DNA from: Lachnospiraceae bacterium UBA1748
Lineage (GTDB): Bacteria; Bacillota; Clostridia; Lachnospirales; Lachnospiraceae
Assembly (NCBI GenBank): GCA_002314855.1
Contig: DCHQ01000046.1
Span: forward strand, 15,907 to 69,618
Direction: 5' to 3'
DNA: 53,712 nucleotides
In this document: piece by piece, positions 1-9,417 of the stretch
Layout: the number at the start of each line of letters is the position of its first letter
Numbering within the stretch: position 1 is the stretch's first letter
Notes under the pieces: generated by a model
Told to the model about the DNA's origin: nothing
The model's database searches: none
What the model saw: the letters and a program-made list of their open reading frames with translations, nothing else
Made by a program: the position numbers and the translations under genes

Positions 1-28
1 TTTTTCTTACCTCGCTATACACTAAGAA

Positions 29-65
29 GTCCCTAGCAAACAGAAATACTCTGTATGCTAGGGAC
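29..65 (-). terminator. T-box-controlled terminator
   Basis: Inverted repeat GTCCCTAGCA...TGCTAGGGAC with a short loop, followed on the minus strand by a T-run at 5-1. Its 5' arm overlaps the antiterminator partner, so it forms when the tRNA is charged. Confidence 0.8.
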
Positions 66-331
66 GATAATACAAATATCGCGGTGCCACCCTGCTTCAT
101 CTGACCTACCCAGATGCTCTCATAGAATGCTATCACATCCTTAGTCACTATCGTAGACTCTCACGCTGCCATTTACTAGGATTATCATCTAATCTGTTCC
201 CTGCAGTCCTCAGTGGCCCATATCACAACCTGACACTACCTGAATCACACCATCTCAGGCTCTCTCTTAGCTCAACAATCATGCCTCTTCCACTTCAACG
301 GATTAAAGTATTAAATTGTTAACTTACTAAT
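29..331 (-). promoter_or_regulatory. T-box leader (tRNA-sensing riboswitch); regulated gene lies off the left edge
   Basis: Read on the minus strand, positions 95-80 carry the highly conserved T-box core AGGGTGGCACCGCG, followed by CGTCCCT, which can pair with the 5' AGGG to form the antiterminator. The same CGTCCCT also begins a strong terminator stem at 65-29 followed by a T-rich tail, the classic mutually exclusive arrangement. Upstream, an AGATGG motif near 255 resembles the Stem I AG bulge. A TGC (Cys) specifier at 205-203, in the context GGAC-TGC-A, is one reading; GAC (Asp) is possible, so the tRNA is not assigned with confidence. Leaders of this kind control aminoacyl-tRNA synthetase, amino-acid biosynthesis or transport genes by reading uncharged tRNA. 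Confidence 0.9.
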
Positions 332-359
332 ATAATACTATTATTTGCAGAAAAATCAA
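332..359 (-). promoter_or_regulatory. Promoter of the T-box transcript
   Basis: On the minus strand TTGATT (359-354) is followed after 16 bases by TATTAT (337-332), close to sigma-70/SigA consensus. It sits just after the stop of the ABC exporter gene and just before the T-box leader. Confidence 0.5.
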
Positions 360-364
360 GGGGT

Positions 365-2158
365 TTAGGCATAGTATTTGCCGGCCTGGGCTTCCCACAT
401 CTCATTATACTTGCCGCCTAATGCTATAAGTTCATCATGTGAACCCTGCTCAATGATTCTTCCCTTCTCAAGCATAATGATTCTATCTGCATCTCTTGTG
501 GTCGATAAACGGTGTGAGATATAGAATACTGTCTTTCCTACAGACATCTCCTCCATTGCTTTATTTAATGAATACTCAGCAATAGGATCAAGGGCACTAG
601 ATGGTTCATCCATTATAAGAACCTTCGCATTCTTATAAAATGATCTGGCTATAGCTACCTTCTGACCTTCTCCTCCTGACAAGTTGATACCTTCCTTATC
701 AAACTCAGTTGTAAGTGGAGTATCAAGACCTCTCTCAAAGCTGGCCAGTCTGTCACCAAATCCACTATGGATAAGAGCATTAGTCACGCCTTCACGCATA
801 ACCTTGTCACTCTCATCTATGTCATCCATCACGACATTTTCAGAAAGCATTGCACCATATATCTGGAAGTCCTGGAATATTACACCTATATTTTTTCTAT
901 ACTCATCGATATCATACTCTCTGATATCCTGACCCGCATACTTTATAGTACCTGACACTGGATCATATAATCGCATAAGCAGTTTTACCAGTGTTGTCTT
1001 ACCAGCACCATTATATCCTACTATGGCAATCTTCTCACCAGGCTTAACCTTAAGTGTAATATTATTAAGTGTATTAGGTACATTCTCACTATATGCGAAG
1101 CTTACATCTTCCAGTGATATCTCGCCTATTGATTCTTCAATCTTCTTATCGGATAAGCTTACTATCTTAGGTTCGTAGTTAATGAAATCACGAATCTTGG
1201 TGATATACATACTATTTTCATTGGCCTTTGGTATTACTGATGATAAATCTCTCATACCTCTTCGCATCTCACCAGTCCTGTTGAATAATACCACTGCACT
1301 ACTGTAGTCAATGGCATGAAGAACTACTGCCTTGAAAATAAGATATGCAACATACAAACCGTCTAATATGAATGAACTAAATACAAAGTCCTTGATAAAA
1401 GATAGAAGCGTTCTCTTTCCTCCAGCCTTCTTTTGTATCTCTACTATCTCTTTATTGGATTCGTATAAATCGTTTTCAAGGATGTCTCCCACCTCACCAT
1501 GAAGCCTGAGTTCCTTGGCATAATCCTTGAGATAGAAGGTTCTATTGACATAGTTCTTCTTCTTCTCAAGTGGATTGATAGCATTACGTACCTCGAAATT
1601 AATCTTATTAAGTAGCTTGGAAATAAAAATACTCGCTATGAATGATATAAATATAAATACAAGACCTACCGCATCTACCAGTATGTAGAATATACCTGTA
1701 GTCAGGAATATCATAATACTCTTGATTGCTAAGGTTATCAGATCTAGGAACCTGTTGATAGTATTATCAGATTCTGCAACTGACAGCACCAGGTCATTGT
1801 AATAATCTGGATTGTCATAGCATTCCAAATCTATGCTGGCTGCTTTATTATAAAGTTTTTCCTTAAGTGCCTTGTAAAGCTTTGGTTTCTCTCGTAGCTC
1901 TAGCTTATGCCTAAAGTATCCATCTATTCCAAATGCTATAACATAAGCCAGAAACACAAGTCCTACAGCTATAGCTGCCTTGTAAAATGGCTCATGATAT
2001 TCAGCGCAGTATAAAACATACCTTATAAGAAGTGTATGCTCTATAAATACAAGAAGCTGATATCTTATGGCATCATATATCACAAATCCCATATATTTAG
2101 GCGTAGCCTTAAAGCAAAGCTTCCAAAGGAACCAGTGATTACTCATAGTCTCTTTCAT
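365..2158 (-). CDS. ABC exporter half-transporter, permease-ATPase fusion (second gene of the pair)
   Basis: 597 residues: an N-terminal membrane domain of about 330 residues with hydrophobic segments near 30-55, 60-80, 140-185 and 260-290, then a nucleotide-binding domain. Visible motifs are Walker A GYNGAGKTT (about 385), signature LSGGEGQK (about 490), Walker B VLIMDEP (about 515) and the H-loop SHRLS (about 548). The Gly-Glu in the signature replaces the usual Gly-Gln. The start overlaps the stop of the upstream gene by ATGA and has a GGGAG site, so the two are translationally coupled and probably form a heterodimeric exporter in the cytoplasmic membrane. The substrate cannot be read from sequence; lipid, peptide or drug export are all possible. 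Confidence 0.85.
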   Translation of the reverse strand: MKETMSNHWFLWKLCFKATPKYMGFVIYDAIRYQLLVFIEHTLLIRYVLYCAEYHEPFYKAAIAVGLVFLAYVIAFGIDGYFRHKLELREKPKLYKALKEKLYNKAASIDLECYDNPDYYNDLVLSVAESDNTINRFLDLITLAIKSIMIFLTTGIFYILVDAVGLVFIFISFIASIFISKLLNKINFEVRNAINPLEKKKNYVNRTFYLKDYAKELRLHGEVGDILENDLYESNKEIVEIQKKAGGKRTLLSFIKDFVFSSFILDGLYVAYLIFKAVVLHAIDYSSAVVLFNRTGEMRRGMRDLSSVIPKANENSMYITKIRDFINYEPKIVSLSDKKIEESIGEISLEDVSFAYSENVPNTLNNITLKVKPGEKIAIVGYNGAGKTTLVKLLMRLYDPVSGTIKYAGQDIREYDIDEYRKNIGVIFQDFQIYGAMLSENVVMDDIDESDKVMREGVTNALIHSGFGDRLASFERGLDTPLTTEFDKEGINLSGGEGQKVAIARSFYKNAKVLIMDEPSSALDPIAEYSLNKAMEEMSVGKTVFYISHRLSTTRDADRIIMLEKGRIIEQGSHDELIALGGKYNEMWEAQAGKYYA

Positions 2159-3978
2159 ACTAGCTCCCTCCTACCTCTTAATTCATTTTCTGAAACAGCC
2201 AGATAATTAACTGCCTGCTTTTCGTACATATCAGCATACACACCATTCTGATCAAGTAGCATCTTGTGTGTACCCTCTTCAATAACTCTTCCGTTTTCAA
2301 GCATGAATACCCAGTCTGCATTCTGCACAGAAGACAGTCTATGAGAGATAAATAACATGGTCTTACCCTTACCATTGTTCATAATATTCTCAAATAGCTG
2401 ATTCTCTGATATAGGATCAAGTGCACTCGATGGCTCATCGAATATCTTGGCTGGTGAATCCATAACAAATGCTCTAGCCACAACTATTTTCTGGAACTCT
2501 CCGCCAGAAAGAACTGCGCCGTCATTGTCAAACTCCTTGGTAAGCATGGTATCAATACCATTCTTCAGAGTCTGTACCTTGTCATATACACCAGCGAGCT
2601 TAAGAGCCTCTATTACCACGCCGTCATCTTCGTTAGTTGTTTTTCTCATAAGTACATTGTCCTTAACAGACATGGCAAATATCTGCTGCTCCTGGAAAGC
2701 AGTAGCAAAAAGCCTCCTGTACTTCTGAAGGTTATATTCTTTTATATCTCTGCCATTAAGATAAATAGCTCCTGAGGTAGGATCATAAAATCTCATAAGA
2801 AGCTTGATGATAGTAGACTTACCAGCACCATTGTGACCAACTAATGCATAGGTCTTGCCACCTATTATCTCAAGAGACATATCGTGAATTATCTCTTTAT
2901 CCTTATAAGAAAAGCTGACATTCCTAAACTCTATCTTCTCGATGGTATCTCCTGGATCGATACCATCATAATCCTCAGCAATAGAAGGTTCATGCTCCAA
3001 AAATCCTCTTAGGTTATCTACAAACAAACCAAACTTAAGTGAATTGGCTATAGCATCTGCAAAGTAGATGAGTATCCAAGATGAAGCAACCATCATACTG
3101 GTAACTACTGCTAGTACTGAAAGTGGCATGGTCTTAGATACAAGTGCTCTATATGCTCCATATAAGAAGGAACCCTCGAAAATAATACAGAAGGTAAACA
3201 TACACTTTAACCAGTGCAGAATAGAACCCTTGAAAGAGTATTTACCTGTGACATCAGATATGCCCTGTATAGCCTCATCGTAATGAGTCTTTATCATAGA
3301 AAATACCTTGGTAAGTCTTAGCTCCTTGGAATATTCCTTCATATACATAACTCTGTTGATATACAATATCCTTCTGTTATGTATGGCCATATCCTTGTTT
3401 CGATTAAACTCAATCTTGCTAAGCAAACTTCCAAAGAAGAAATTGCCCACGATAGGAAACAGTACAAAGAGGCCTATCATCTTGTCTATCTCAAACATAT
3501 ATACAAAGGCAAATACTGCAGAAATAGCACCGCAAACTATACCCCATATCTCATTAACTGTGTCGCACAGTCTTACATCAGCATTTTCAGTGGCGAGAGT
3601 ATATTTATCGTAGAAATCGCTGTCTTCAAAGCATGATATATCAACATTTCTGTTCTTAGCTATAAGCATACGGCTAAGCTTATCACTGATTCTTACCTTC
3701 TGGGCTGGCAGAAAGCTGTTCTCAATATAGTTGTTGTACAAAGTTATCAGCGAAAATACCACAAGGGTAATCACAAGAAATGTCATTATCCTCTCAAAGG
3801 ATTTTCCCTGCTCCATGGCATTGATAACATATCGCATAAAGAACGCACTATAAAAGAGCCATTCAAAATAGCCCACAAATCTCATAAGAGCCATATGCAG
3901 AGTATATCTCTTCGATATCTTCCACATAAGGCGTAGTGCGTATAGATTGTTTTTAAGTATCCTAAAATTCATGTCCAT
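2155..3978 (-). CDS. ABC exporter half-transporter, permease-ATPase fusion (first gene of the pair)
   Basis: 607 residues with the same layout as its downstream partner: membrane domain to about residue 330, then an ATPase domain with Walker A GHNGAGKST (about 382), signature LSGGEFQK (about 491), Walker B AKIFDEPSSALD (about 513) and SHRLSS. Both NBDs keep the Walker B glutamate, so neither site is obviously degenerate, although heterodimeric exporters often have one dead site. It overlaps the next gene by 4 bases. The family (type IV ABC exporters, MsbA/LmrA-like) is clear; the cargo is unknown. No peptidase C39 domain is present, which argues against a bacteriocin-processing exporter. Confidence 0.85.
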   Translation of the reverse strand: MDMNFRILKNNLYALRLMWKISKRYTLHMALMRFVGYFEWLFYSAFFMRYVINAMEQGKSFERIMTFLVITLVVFSLITLYNNYIENSFLPAQKVRISDKLSRMLIAKNRNVDISCFEDSDFYDKYTLATENADVRLCDTVNEIWGIVCGAISAVFAFVYMFEIDKMIGLFVLFPIVGNFFFGSLLSKIEFNRNKDMAIHNRRILYINRVMYMKEYSKELRLTKVFSMIKTHYDEAIQGISDVTGKYSFKGSILHWLKCMFTFCIIFEGSFLYGAYRALVSKTMPLSVLAVVTSMMVASSWILIYFADAIANSLKFGLFVDNLRGFLEHEPSIAEDYDGIDPGDTIEKIEFRNVSFSYKDKEIIHDMSLEIIGGKTYALVGHNGAGKSTIIKLLMRFYDPTSGAIYLNGRDIKEYNLQKYRRLFATAFQEQQIFAMSVKDNVLMRKTTNEDDGVVIEALKLAGVYDKVQTLKNGIDTMLTKEFDNDGAVLSGGEFQKIVVARAFVMDSPAKIFDEPSSALDPISENQLFENIMNNGKGKTMLFISHRLSSVQNADWVFMLENGRVIEEGTHKMLLDQNGVYADMYEKQAVNYLAVSENELRGRRELV

Positions 3979-4098
3979 TCATCTTTCTAGTAAATTAATA
4001 TTGTTCGCAATTGTACTATATTTATGATGCCTTCACAATATACTGTTAATATAATCAGACCCCTACTGTTTTTATTGCATATATATAGAAAATACAAT

Positions 4099-4127
4099 TT
4101 GATTTATACATTTGATTTATATATAAT
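4099..4127 (+). promoter_or_regulatory. SigA-type promoter of the 4175 gene
   Basis: TTGATT (4099-4104), 17-base spacer, TATAAT (4122-4127). It lies about 48 bases upstream of the start codon, which has an AAGGAG site at 4161-4166. Confidence 0.6.
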
Positions 4128-4174
4128 TTATTTGTTTTGAAAAAACTAAATAAGGTATTAAAGGAGAAAAACAA

Positions 4175-4600
4175 ATGACACCAGCAGGATTATTATTAAT
4201 TATTGCATTTTGTATCATTATTACCATTGCAGTTATCTTTGATAATAGTGTTAGCAAAAAGTTTGATGCTAAGTTCAAGGAAGAGAATCCAATTAAGGCT
4301 AACCACAAAGACATGAGCATTACAGAGAATGGAAAGCTTGTATTTTACCTTCCATCAGGAAAGCTCGCCGGATACAAGGTTTGGAATCTTGATGAAGTTG
4401 GTTACATCAGTATTAGCAAAAGTAAGTTTTCTATCTGTGATAAGAACAAGAGTGTTTTAGCAGGTGAATATATGACACCTAGCAAAAAGCCTGTAAAGGA
4501 AAAGGCTTACAAAAGCTTTGAAGTTGGAGTAGGAAATAACGTACAGGAGTACGTCGACTTCCTTAAAGAGCAGATTGCAATCGAGCACATTGAAGAATAA
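4175..4600 (+). CDS. Small membrane-anchored protein of unknown function
   Basis: 141 residues. Residues 5-24 are a hydrophobic helix (LLLIIAFCIIITIAVIF) without a lipobox or obvious cleavage site, so the protein is probably an N-anchored membrane protein. The remainder is soluble, Lys-rich and beta-like (KLVFYLPSGKLAGYKVW). The start is supported by a good ribosome site and a consensus promoter, and the gene ends 13 bases before a strong bidirectional hairpin. It is a single-gene transcription unit on the head-on strand between two minus-strand genes. I do not recognise the family. Confidence 0.7.
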   Translation: MTPAGLLLIIAFCIIITIAVIFDNSVSKKFDAKFKEENPIKANHKDMSITENGKLVFYLPSGKLAGYKVWNLDEVGYISISKSKFSICDKNKSVLAGEYMTPSKKPVKEKAYKSFEVGVGNNVQEYVDFLKEQIAIEHIEE

Positions 4601-4613
4601 TTAAATAAAAATC

Positions 4614-4647
4614 AGGGACGGTTCTTTTAAAGAATCGTCCCTTTTTT
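4614..4647. terminator. Bidirectional intrinsic terminator (contains GGGACGGTTCT)
   Basis: Stem AGGGACGGTTCTT / AAGAATCGTCCCT with a 3-base loop and T-runs on both strands. It separates the convergent 4175 gene and channel gene. Its left arm shares GGGACGGTTCT with the dispersed repeat at 9260. Confidence 0.85.
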
Positions 4648-4649
4648 AG

Positions 4650-6680
4650 TTAATGATTGCTGTATACAATTATCTTGTCTTTCTTATTGAGCGTGAACTT
4701 CTTTTTAAGATTATCACCTGTAAAGAGAGTCATCCTGCTGCCAGGAGAAACAAATCCAAGTACCAAAGACTTATTGGTCTCAGGCGAAGCTTTGTAAACA
4801 CTTCGAACTAATTCTGCACCTGTACACTCTGGTGGTAATTCCGTAAAGAACTGAGTAGCTGGCTTGGTGTACATTTCTTTACTAATGAAGACATCCGCAC
4901 CTTCCTCGTCATAGCTAAGTATGTCGCAATACATCTCATAAAGAGCATCCTTGCTTCCTATCTGTGTTAAAAGCTTGCTGACATAACGATTACTAATGAC
5001 AACATTGTTAACGCTATAGTTGTGTACTACATCATAATTCTTTGGATTAATAATCTCTACGATTACATCTATCTTCTCAATATCAAAGCTTGGATTGGCT
5101 TTTAATCTCTTTTTAACAATATCATGAAGATATACTAAGTATGTTAATGCATTAGAGTCCACATCCTCTGGATCTGCCATATCATCTGATAATATCAATA
5201 CTGTTGTATCATTTTTATTCTTATCTACAAACTCATTGATGGTATCACATATAAGCTTATCATCATAAATATCTGCTTCCACGCACTTAGTTACAAATGG
5301 GCAGTCCTTATAATAGTTCATAAGCTCCAGGTTTTCTTTTGAATCAATGGCTATAACATTAAGAACATCATTCTTCTCTGAATTGGCCTGATAGTTCCAT
5401 TCTTTTCTAAAAGCGAAAAATCCTTCCATCAGCTGTTTAGTTCTACTATTATGTCCAAGTATTACGATATTCTTTTGCTCCATCACAAAATTAGGATTAA
5501 GACTTACTTCCAGGTCCTCTCCATCCTTGTATTCCTTTGGCTTAGTGTCATCATCATTTTGAGCAACATAGAACTCATGCCAGCCCTTACGAGTCTCTGT
5601 GACGCCAATAGGAATGGCCCTCGCATGATCATCTAATCTCTTCTCTATCCATGTGTTTTCGTCGTCTATAGGTTTATCACATTTTTTGCAGAAAAATTCC
5701 GCTCCATTATTAGAGAATAACTCACCATATACTAAATTAAGCTCAGGCATAATAGAAAACTGAGAAAGTATGCTACCTAGTATCTTATTAACAGGAACTG
5801 CAATGATATGACATTTTTTTAATCGTTCCTTGTGTGAGATAATAGTCTCACATATCTTCTGTGTCCAATCATCCTCTACCTCTACGATGATATTCTGATT
5901 GTCCACAGAATCTTTTGACGAAGTCATCTCTGCAACCTGAATTAAGGTTTTGATGGTATTCGCATTTCCGTGATGATTATGCGCTATATCTTTTTTATTT
6001 GCTCCTGAGGCAAATAGATTGTCATCATTAAGAATAATAATAGACTTGGCCTTATTAACAGATATGTTGGCTAGCTGCTCTGTAGAATATGTATCGCCTT
6101 CCTTTATAATTACTGTATTCTTATGAGCCAGTCTTGGATTTTTCTTAAGAGTTTCAGAAAGACGATCCTTTATCCTTTGTGTGATAGCTTCCTTACCCTT
6201 ATCTACCAATATGACAATAACTTCTCTTTTCTCAGTAAAGAGCAAATCATGTACTATTTCAGCTGCTCGATTATTCCAGTTAAGAATAACTGTATGGTCA
6301 GAAATATTAAGTGGTCTCTCGCCCTCATTGGCATCCTCAATAAAACTTGAAATGTAGTTTGTTATATAACCGATTACAGCTCCTGAAAATGTAATCATAC
6401 CTATAAGAACTGTAATTAAACATACTATTATCAGTGTCACACTGGTCTGACCAATATCAGCAACTACATACTGCACGCATCCTGCGTCCAGAATCATGCT
6501 GATAGTATAGAAAATCGAAGGCCAGAATCCACCTTCAATATCAGCTGGTGCAAGTAGTGATATAACAACAGCAGCACCACTTATTAAAATAATATTTAGT
6601 AATAGAATAATTAATAAAACGACATGTCTAGGCTTTGTAACCAATATAATATTAATCTTCTCTTTCAATTTCTTGTACAT
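4650..6680 (-). CDS. CASTOR/POLLUX-like ion channel protein with RCK-like domains
   Basis: About 676 residues. Two or three hydrophobic segments (near 18-45, 55-75 and 80-115) precede a large cytosolic part that begins DHTVILNWN, resembling the RCK/TrkA-N Rossmann start of the CASTOR/POLLUX (DMI1) channel family; a second similar segment starts NIVILGHNSR near residue 410. Such proteins gate cation flow in response to cytosolic ligands. An SYG-type potassium selectivity filter is not obvious, as in other family members. The open frame extends to a TTG at 6692, but the ATG at 6680 has GGA seven bases upstream and is preferred. The next gene upstream starts 28 bases away and may be co-transcribed. 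Confidence 0.7.
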   Translation of the reverse strand: MYKKLKEKINIILVTKPRHVVLLIILLLNIILISGAAVVISLLAPADIEGGFWPSIFYTISMILDAGCVQYVVADIGQTSVTLIIVCLITVLIGMITFSGAVIGYITNYISSFIEDANEGERPLNISDHTVILNWNNRAAEIVHDLLFTEKREVIVILVDKGKEAITQRIKDRLSETLKKNPRLAHKNTVIIKEGDTYSTEQLANISVNKAKSIIILNDDNLFASGANKKDIAHNHHGNANTIKTLIQVAEMTSSKDSVDNQNIIVEVEDDWTQKICETIISHKERLKKCHIIAVPVNKILGSILSQFSIMPELNLVYGELFSNNGAEFFCKKCDKPIDDENTWIEKRLDDHARAIPIGVTETRKGWHEFYVAQNDDDTKPKEYKDGEDLEVSLNPNFVMEQKNIVILGHNSRTKQLMEGFFAFRKEWNYQANSEKNDVLNVIAIDSKENLELMNYYKDCPFVTKCVEADIYDDKLICDTINEFVDKNKNDTTVLILSDDMADPEDVDSNALTYLVYLHDIVKKRLKANPSFDIEKIDVIVEIINPKNYDVVHNYSVNNVVISNRYVSKLLTQIGSKDALYEMYCDILSYDEEGADVFISKEMYTKPATQFFTELPPECTGAELVRSVYKASPETNKSLVLGFVSPGSRMTLFTGDNLKKKFTLNKKDKIIVYSNH

Positions 6681-6707
6681 ACTTAATTCCAATCTTTTTT
6701 TCTATAT

Positions 6708-7244
6708 CTATATATTTGCTTTAATAAAATCCTCTATCTCAGGATCTTTATAACCAGCAATTTCTTCCAGAATCATCTCTTCTGTTATGCCAGTTAGGCT
6801 CCCAGCATAAGCCATACCTTCTGTATCATCAAGCACGCTGTAGCTGCTGTCTATTCCAAGCTCATGCATTATAGCAAATAATCTGTCTGCAATATCTTTT
6901 TCCACAAGCTTCATATCTAGAAGCTTATTTAAAAAGTCATATGCATTTAATGGCTTATCTGGCTTGGTATATGGAGAGCATTCATAATCAATGACTGTCT
7001 CTAATAAATCCTCGTAACATTTTTCCGCCTTACACTCAAGGTGATGTGGACGGATGAGTACGTGATGCTCCTGAGATATTCTCTGATCCAGAGACATATA
7101 CATTAAGAGCTTATCCACATCATGGGTTTTTGCTCTTTCTAGTATGCTACCCAGTAGCGCTTCATCCTTTATTAACTTTTTTGCGATATATACAAACATT
7201 CTTCTATGCTTGTATGTGTATATACACCAGTCTAGATTTTTCAT
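6708..7244 (-). CDS. DUF5662-like hypothetical protein
   Basis: 178 residues, soluble, mainly helical. A central stretch THDVDKLLMYMSLDQR...HHVLIRPHHLE recalls the HD-x-SK...HH pattern of the DUF5662 proteins found in Firmicutes and phages; the His and Asp residues could bind metal. No enzymatic activity is established for that family, so the match is a resemblance, not a functional call. It sits between the channel gene and the VOC gene with short gaps and is probably in the same transcript. Confidence 0.5.
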   Translation of the reverse strand: MKNLDWCIYTYKHRRMFVYIAKKLIKDEALLGSILERAKTHDVDKLLMYMSLDQRISQEHHVLIRPHHLECKAEKCYEDLLETVIDYECSPYTKPDKPLNAYDFLNKLLDMKLVEKDIADRLFAIMHELGIDSSYSVLDDTEGMAYAGSLTGITEEMILEEIAGYKDPEIEDFIKANI

Positions 7245-7248
7245 ATTT

Positions 7249-7611
7249 TTATACCGGAGTTCCTACTTCTATAAGATTACCATCAAGATCATAGAACCTG
7301 ACTACGCTCTGACCCCAGCTATGAGTCATGAGTTTATTAACATACTCTATCTGAAATGATGAAGCCTCAAGCTTCTCTACAAATTTATCTATATCAGCTT
7401 CTTCGAAGTAGAGCTCGCTCATATTATTCCTAGGAGTGCATTCCCTGCTAATAAACTTTTCAAAGATTTTACGCTCCTGTAATACAAGGCCCTCCGTCAT
7501 GATAACATTACCATCAAAATCACGGATAACCTGTAATCCAAACAGCTCTTTATAAAACGCCACTGATTTATTTATATCTTCTACTACGATAAGAGTATTT
7601 TTAAGTCTCAT
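7249..7611 (-). CDS. VOC (glyoxalase/bleomycin-resistance fold) family protein
   Basis: 120 residues from the ATG at 7611, which has GAGG six bases upstream; the longer frame to 7656 would overlap the lipoprotein gene and lacks such a site. It begins with the beta-strand LKNTLIVVEDINKSVAFYKELFG and ends VVRFYDLDGNLIEVG, the characteristic halves of a single VOC module. The C-terminal Glu metal ligand is present, but the first-strand His is replaced (NTLIV), so classic metal catalysis is doubtful. The substrate is unknown; family members include glyoxalases, dioxygenases and antibiotic-binding proteins. Confidence 0.8.
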   Translation of the reverse strand: MRLKNTLIVVEDINKSVAFYKELFGLQVIRDFDGNVIMTEGLVLQERKIFEKFISRECTPRNNMSELYFEEADIDKFVEKLEASSFQIEYVNKLMTHSWGQSVVRFYDLDGNLIEVGTPV

Positions 7612-7640
7612 TGGTGCCTCTACTTTATGATTAATTGCAA

Positions 7641-9176
7641 TTAACGAACATCCCATTGCATCAGATATTCATAGTTATATTTAATAATACTATCTATTTC
7701 TCCATCAATTTGAAGCCCTGATTTATCAAAAGAATGATATGCATCAACTTTATTTTTTAAGAAGTCTACAACTTCTTCTCTAGAATAATTTAATAACCCA
7801 AGGTTCTTATAATCTGAAACTATATAATTTCTTATGTTTTCACCTGTTATATCAAAAAACATAATTGGAGTATAATCATTTAATATTCTTGTGGCTTCTA
7901 CCGCATCACCTTCTACAATAAATTCTGTATCATTAATATCAACTAAATTATCATAGTACTCTTCATAGATTATTTCGAATCTATCTCCGCCTGTTTCATG
8001 TATATTTACTTTTCTAACATCCCAGCCTGAACATATATCTGCCCATTCATTAAAAACTATTAATGTTCCATCAGTGTCTATTCCTGCAATACAATCATAT
8101 GTGTCATAGAGAAATGGTATTGGCCCTGCATTCGTATTTTTTCCGCAACCTGCAGATGTAACCTCTGTAATTTGTCTGACATCTCCTAAAACATCATCAT
8201 AGGAATATATAATAAGTTTTTGATCATAATAGCCATAATAATATTCATCACCATTTTGAGCTAATACTACTAATTCTGGAATATTATCTGCATCTAAATC
8301 TAAAATAGTAAAACCTGTGATAAATAATGGTTGACAAGCCATTTCATGAATAGAATTTCCTTTACTGAGCCATTTATAGAAATTAGACTTATCCGATAAA
8401 AATGTAGAATATGCAGATACCCAATTATCATATACTGGCTCACATGTAACAAACGCTTTTGTACTAGCATCATATTTATAAATACTTCTTATATGTTCAC
8501 TACCGCTAGAATAGCTTCCTTCTATTAGCTCATTATCTCTATCAAGAACATAATTAGGAATCTCTTCAAACGTCTTATTATATAAAAAACAGTCTCCCTC
8601 ATTAAAATATGCGCAATGAACCATAACCCCCTGAGTAGTTACATTTCCAAGAGATATCACTATATCATCGCGTCCATCAAAATTAATATCCTGCAAGCAT
8701 GCATCAAAGTCACAAGCATCATAAACATATCTGTCTGCACCTTGCTCTGATTTAGATGGATAGGTAACTTCTAATGGTATTATCTTCTTTTCTCCAGACT
8801 CTCTATTGATATAAAAGAAATAGTCTCTTTTATGAGAATATTCATTATCAGGAGTATCAATATACTGAATTCGGACTCTAAAACAATTTCCTTTTAGAAC
8901 CCATTCCATAGATTCTATTTCTTCATTGTCACCAAGTACTACTGTCTCTACTACTTTGGCATCAATCTCTTCATAACCAGATTCAGGCTCTATAGCGATT
9001 TCTGTTTCGACCTGTAAATCTATATCTATATTTTCATCTTCTTCTATTTCAGTCTGTGTTTCTACTACTTCATTTTCTGGCTCAATATTAACTCTATCAC
9101 TATCAGTGTTGCCACATCCTGATAAAGCAGTTACTAGTGCACATGTTAAAATAAATAAAATAATATTTCTTTTCAC
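7641..9176 (-). CDS. Secreted lipoprotein with FG-GAP-like segments
   Basis: 511 residues. A lipoprotein signal peptide ends in the lipobox LSGC near residue 21, followed by an acidic Glu-rich linker. Two segments, DINFDGRDDIVIS (about 170) and DLDADNIPELVVL (about 295), match the Asp-rich calcium-loop pattern of FG-GAP/VCBS blades, suggesting a surface-exposed beta-propeller-like domain. The C-terminal 150 residues are unassigned. It probably sits outside the membrane. It has its own promoter upstream. Confidence 0.75.
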   Translation of the reverse strand: MKRNIILFILTCALVTALSGCGNTDSDRVNIEPENEVVETQTEIEEDENIDIDLQVETEIAIEPESGYEEIDAKVVETVVLGDNEEIESMEWVLKGNCFRVRIQYIDTPDNEYSHKRDYFFYINRESGEKKIIPLEVTYPSKSEQGADRYVYDACDFDACLQDINFDGRDDIVISLGNVTTQGVMVHCAYFNEGDCFLYNKTFEEIPNYVLDRDNELIEGSYSSGSEHIRSIYKYDASTKAFVTCEPVYDNWVSAYSTFLSDKSNFYKWLSKGNSIHEMACQPLFITGFTILDLDADNIPELVVLAQNGDEYYYGYYDQKLIIYSYDDVLGDVRQITEVTSAGCGKNTNAGPIPFLYDTYDCIAGIDTDGTLIVFNEWADICSGWDVRKVNIHETGGDRFEIIYEEYYDNLVDINDTEFIVEGDAVEATRILNDYTPIMFFDITGENIRNYIVSDYKNLGLLNYSREEVVDFLKNKVDAYHSFDKSGLQIDGEIDSIIKYNYEYLMQWDVR

Positions 9177-9215
9177 TTTGTTGTCTCCATAGTATTAATT
9201 ATTTTCCCACGAATT

Positions 9216-9244
9216 ATAGTACTAATATATATATTATCAGTCAA
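9216..9244 (-). promoter_or_regulatory. Probable promoter of the lipoprotein gene
   Basis: Minus strand TTGACT (9244-9239), 17-base spacer, TACTAT (9221-9216), with an overlapping TATAAT three bases further on. About 40 bases upstream of the start codon. Confidence 0.5.
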
Positions 9245-9259
9245 ATTATCATTTTCATC

Positions 9260-9290
9260 GGGGACGGTTCTACGAGGATGTGTACTTTGG
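9260..9290 (+). repeat. Degenerate GGGGACGG repeat, copy B
   Basis: GGGGACGGTTCT (9260-9271) followed by GGATGTGTACTTTGG (9276-9290). The same two blocks, in the same relative orientation, occur on the minus strand at 16657-16601. REP-like degenerate element; no transposase gene is nearby. Confidence 0.6.
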
Positions 9291-9417
9291 CTCCTGACTT
9301 GGCTTATTTTTCTTTTTATGATAATGTATATACACCAAAAGGATTTTCTCTGTGAAAAATAGAGAAGTTCTATCTAGACTTTCTCTAACTTAATAATTTA
9401 GTTAGTTGGAGGTTTCT

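Noticed and set aside
365..3978. Bacteriocin exporter
   Set aside because: No C39 peptidase domain, no precursor peptide gene with a GG leader and no immunity gene seen nearby.
7612..7656. Overlap of the VOC gene with the lipoprotein gene
   Set aside because: It arises only from an upstream start without a ribosome site; the ATG at 7611 with GAGG removes it.
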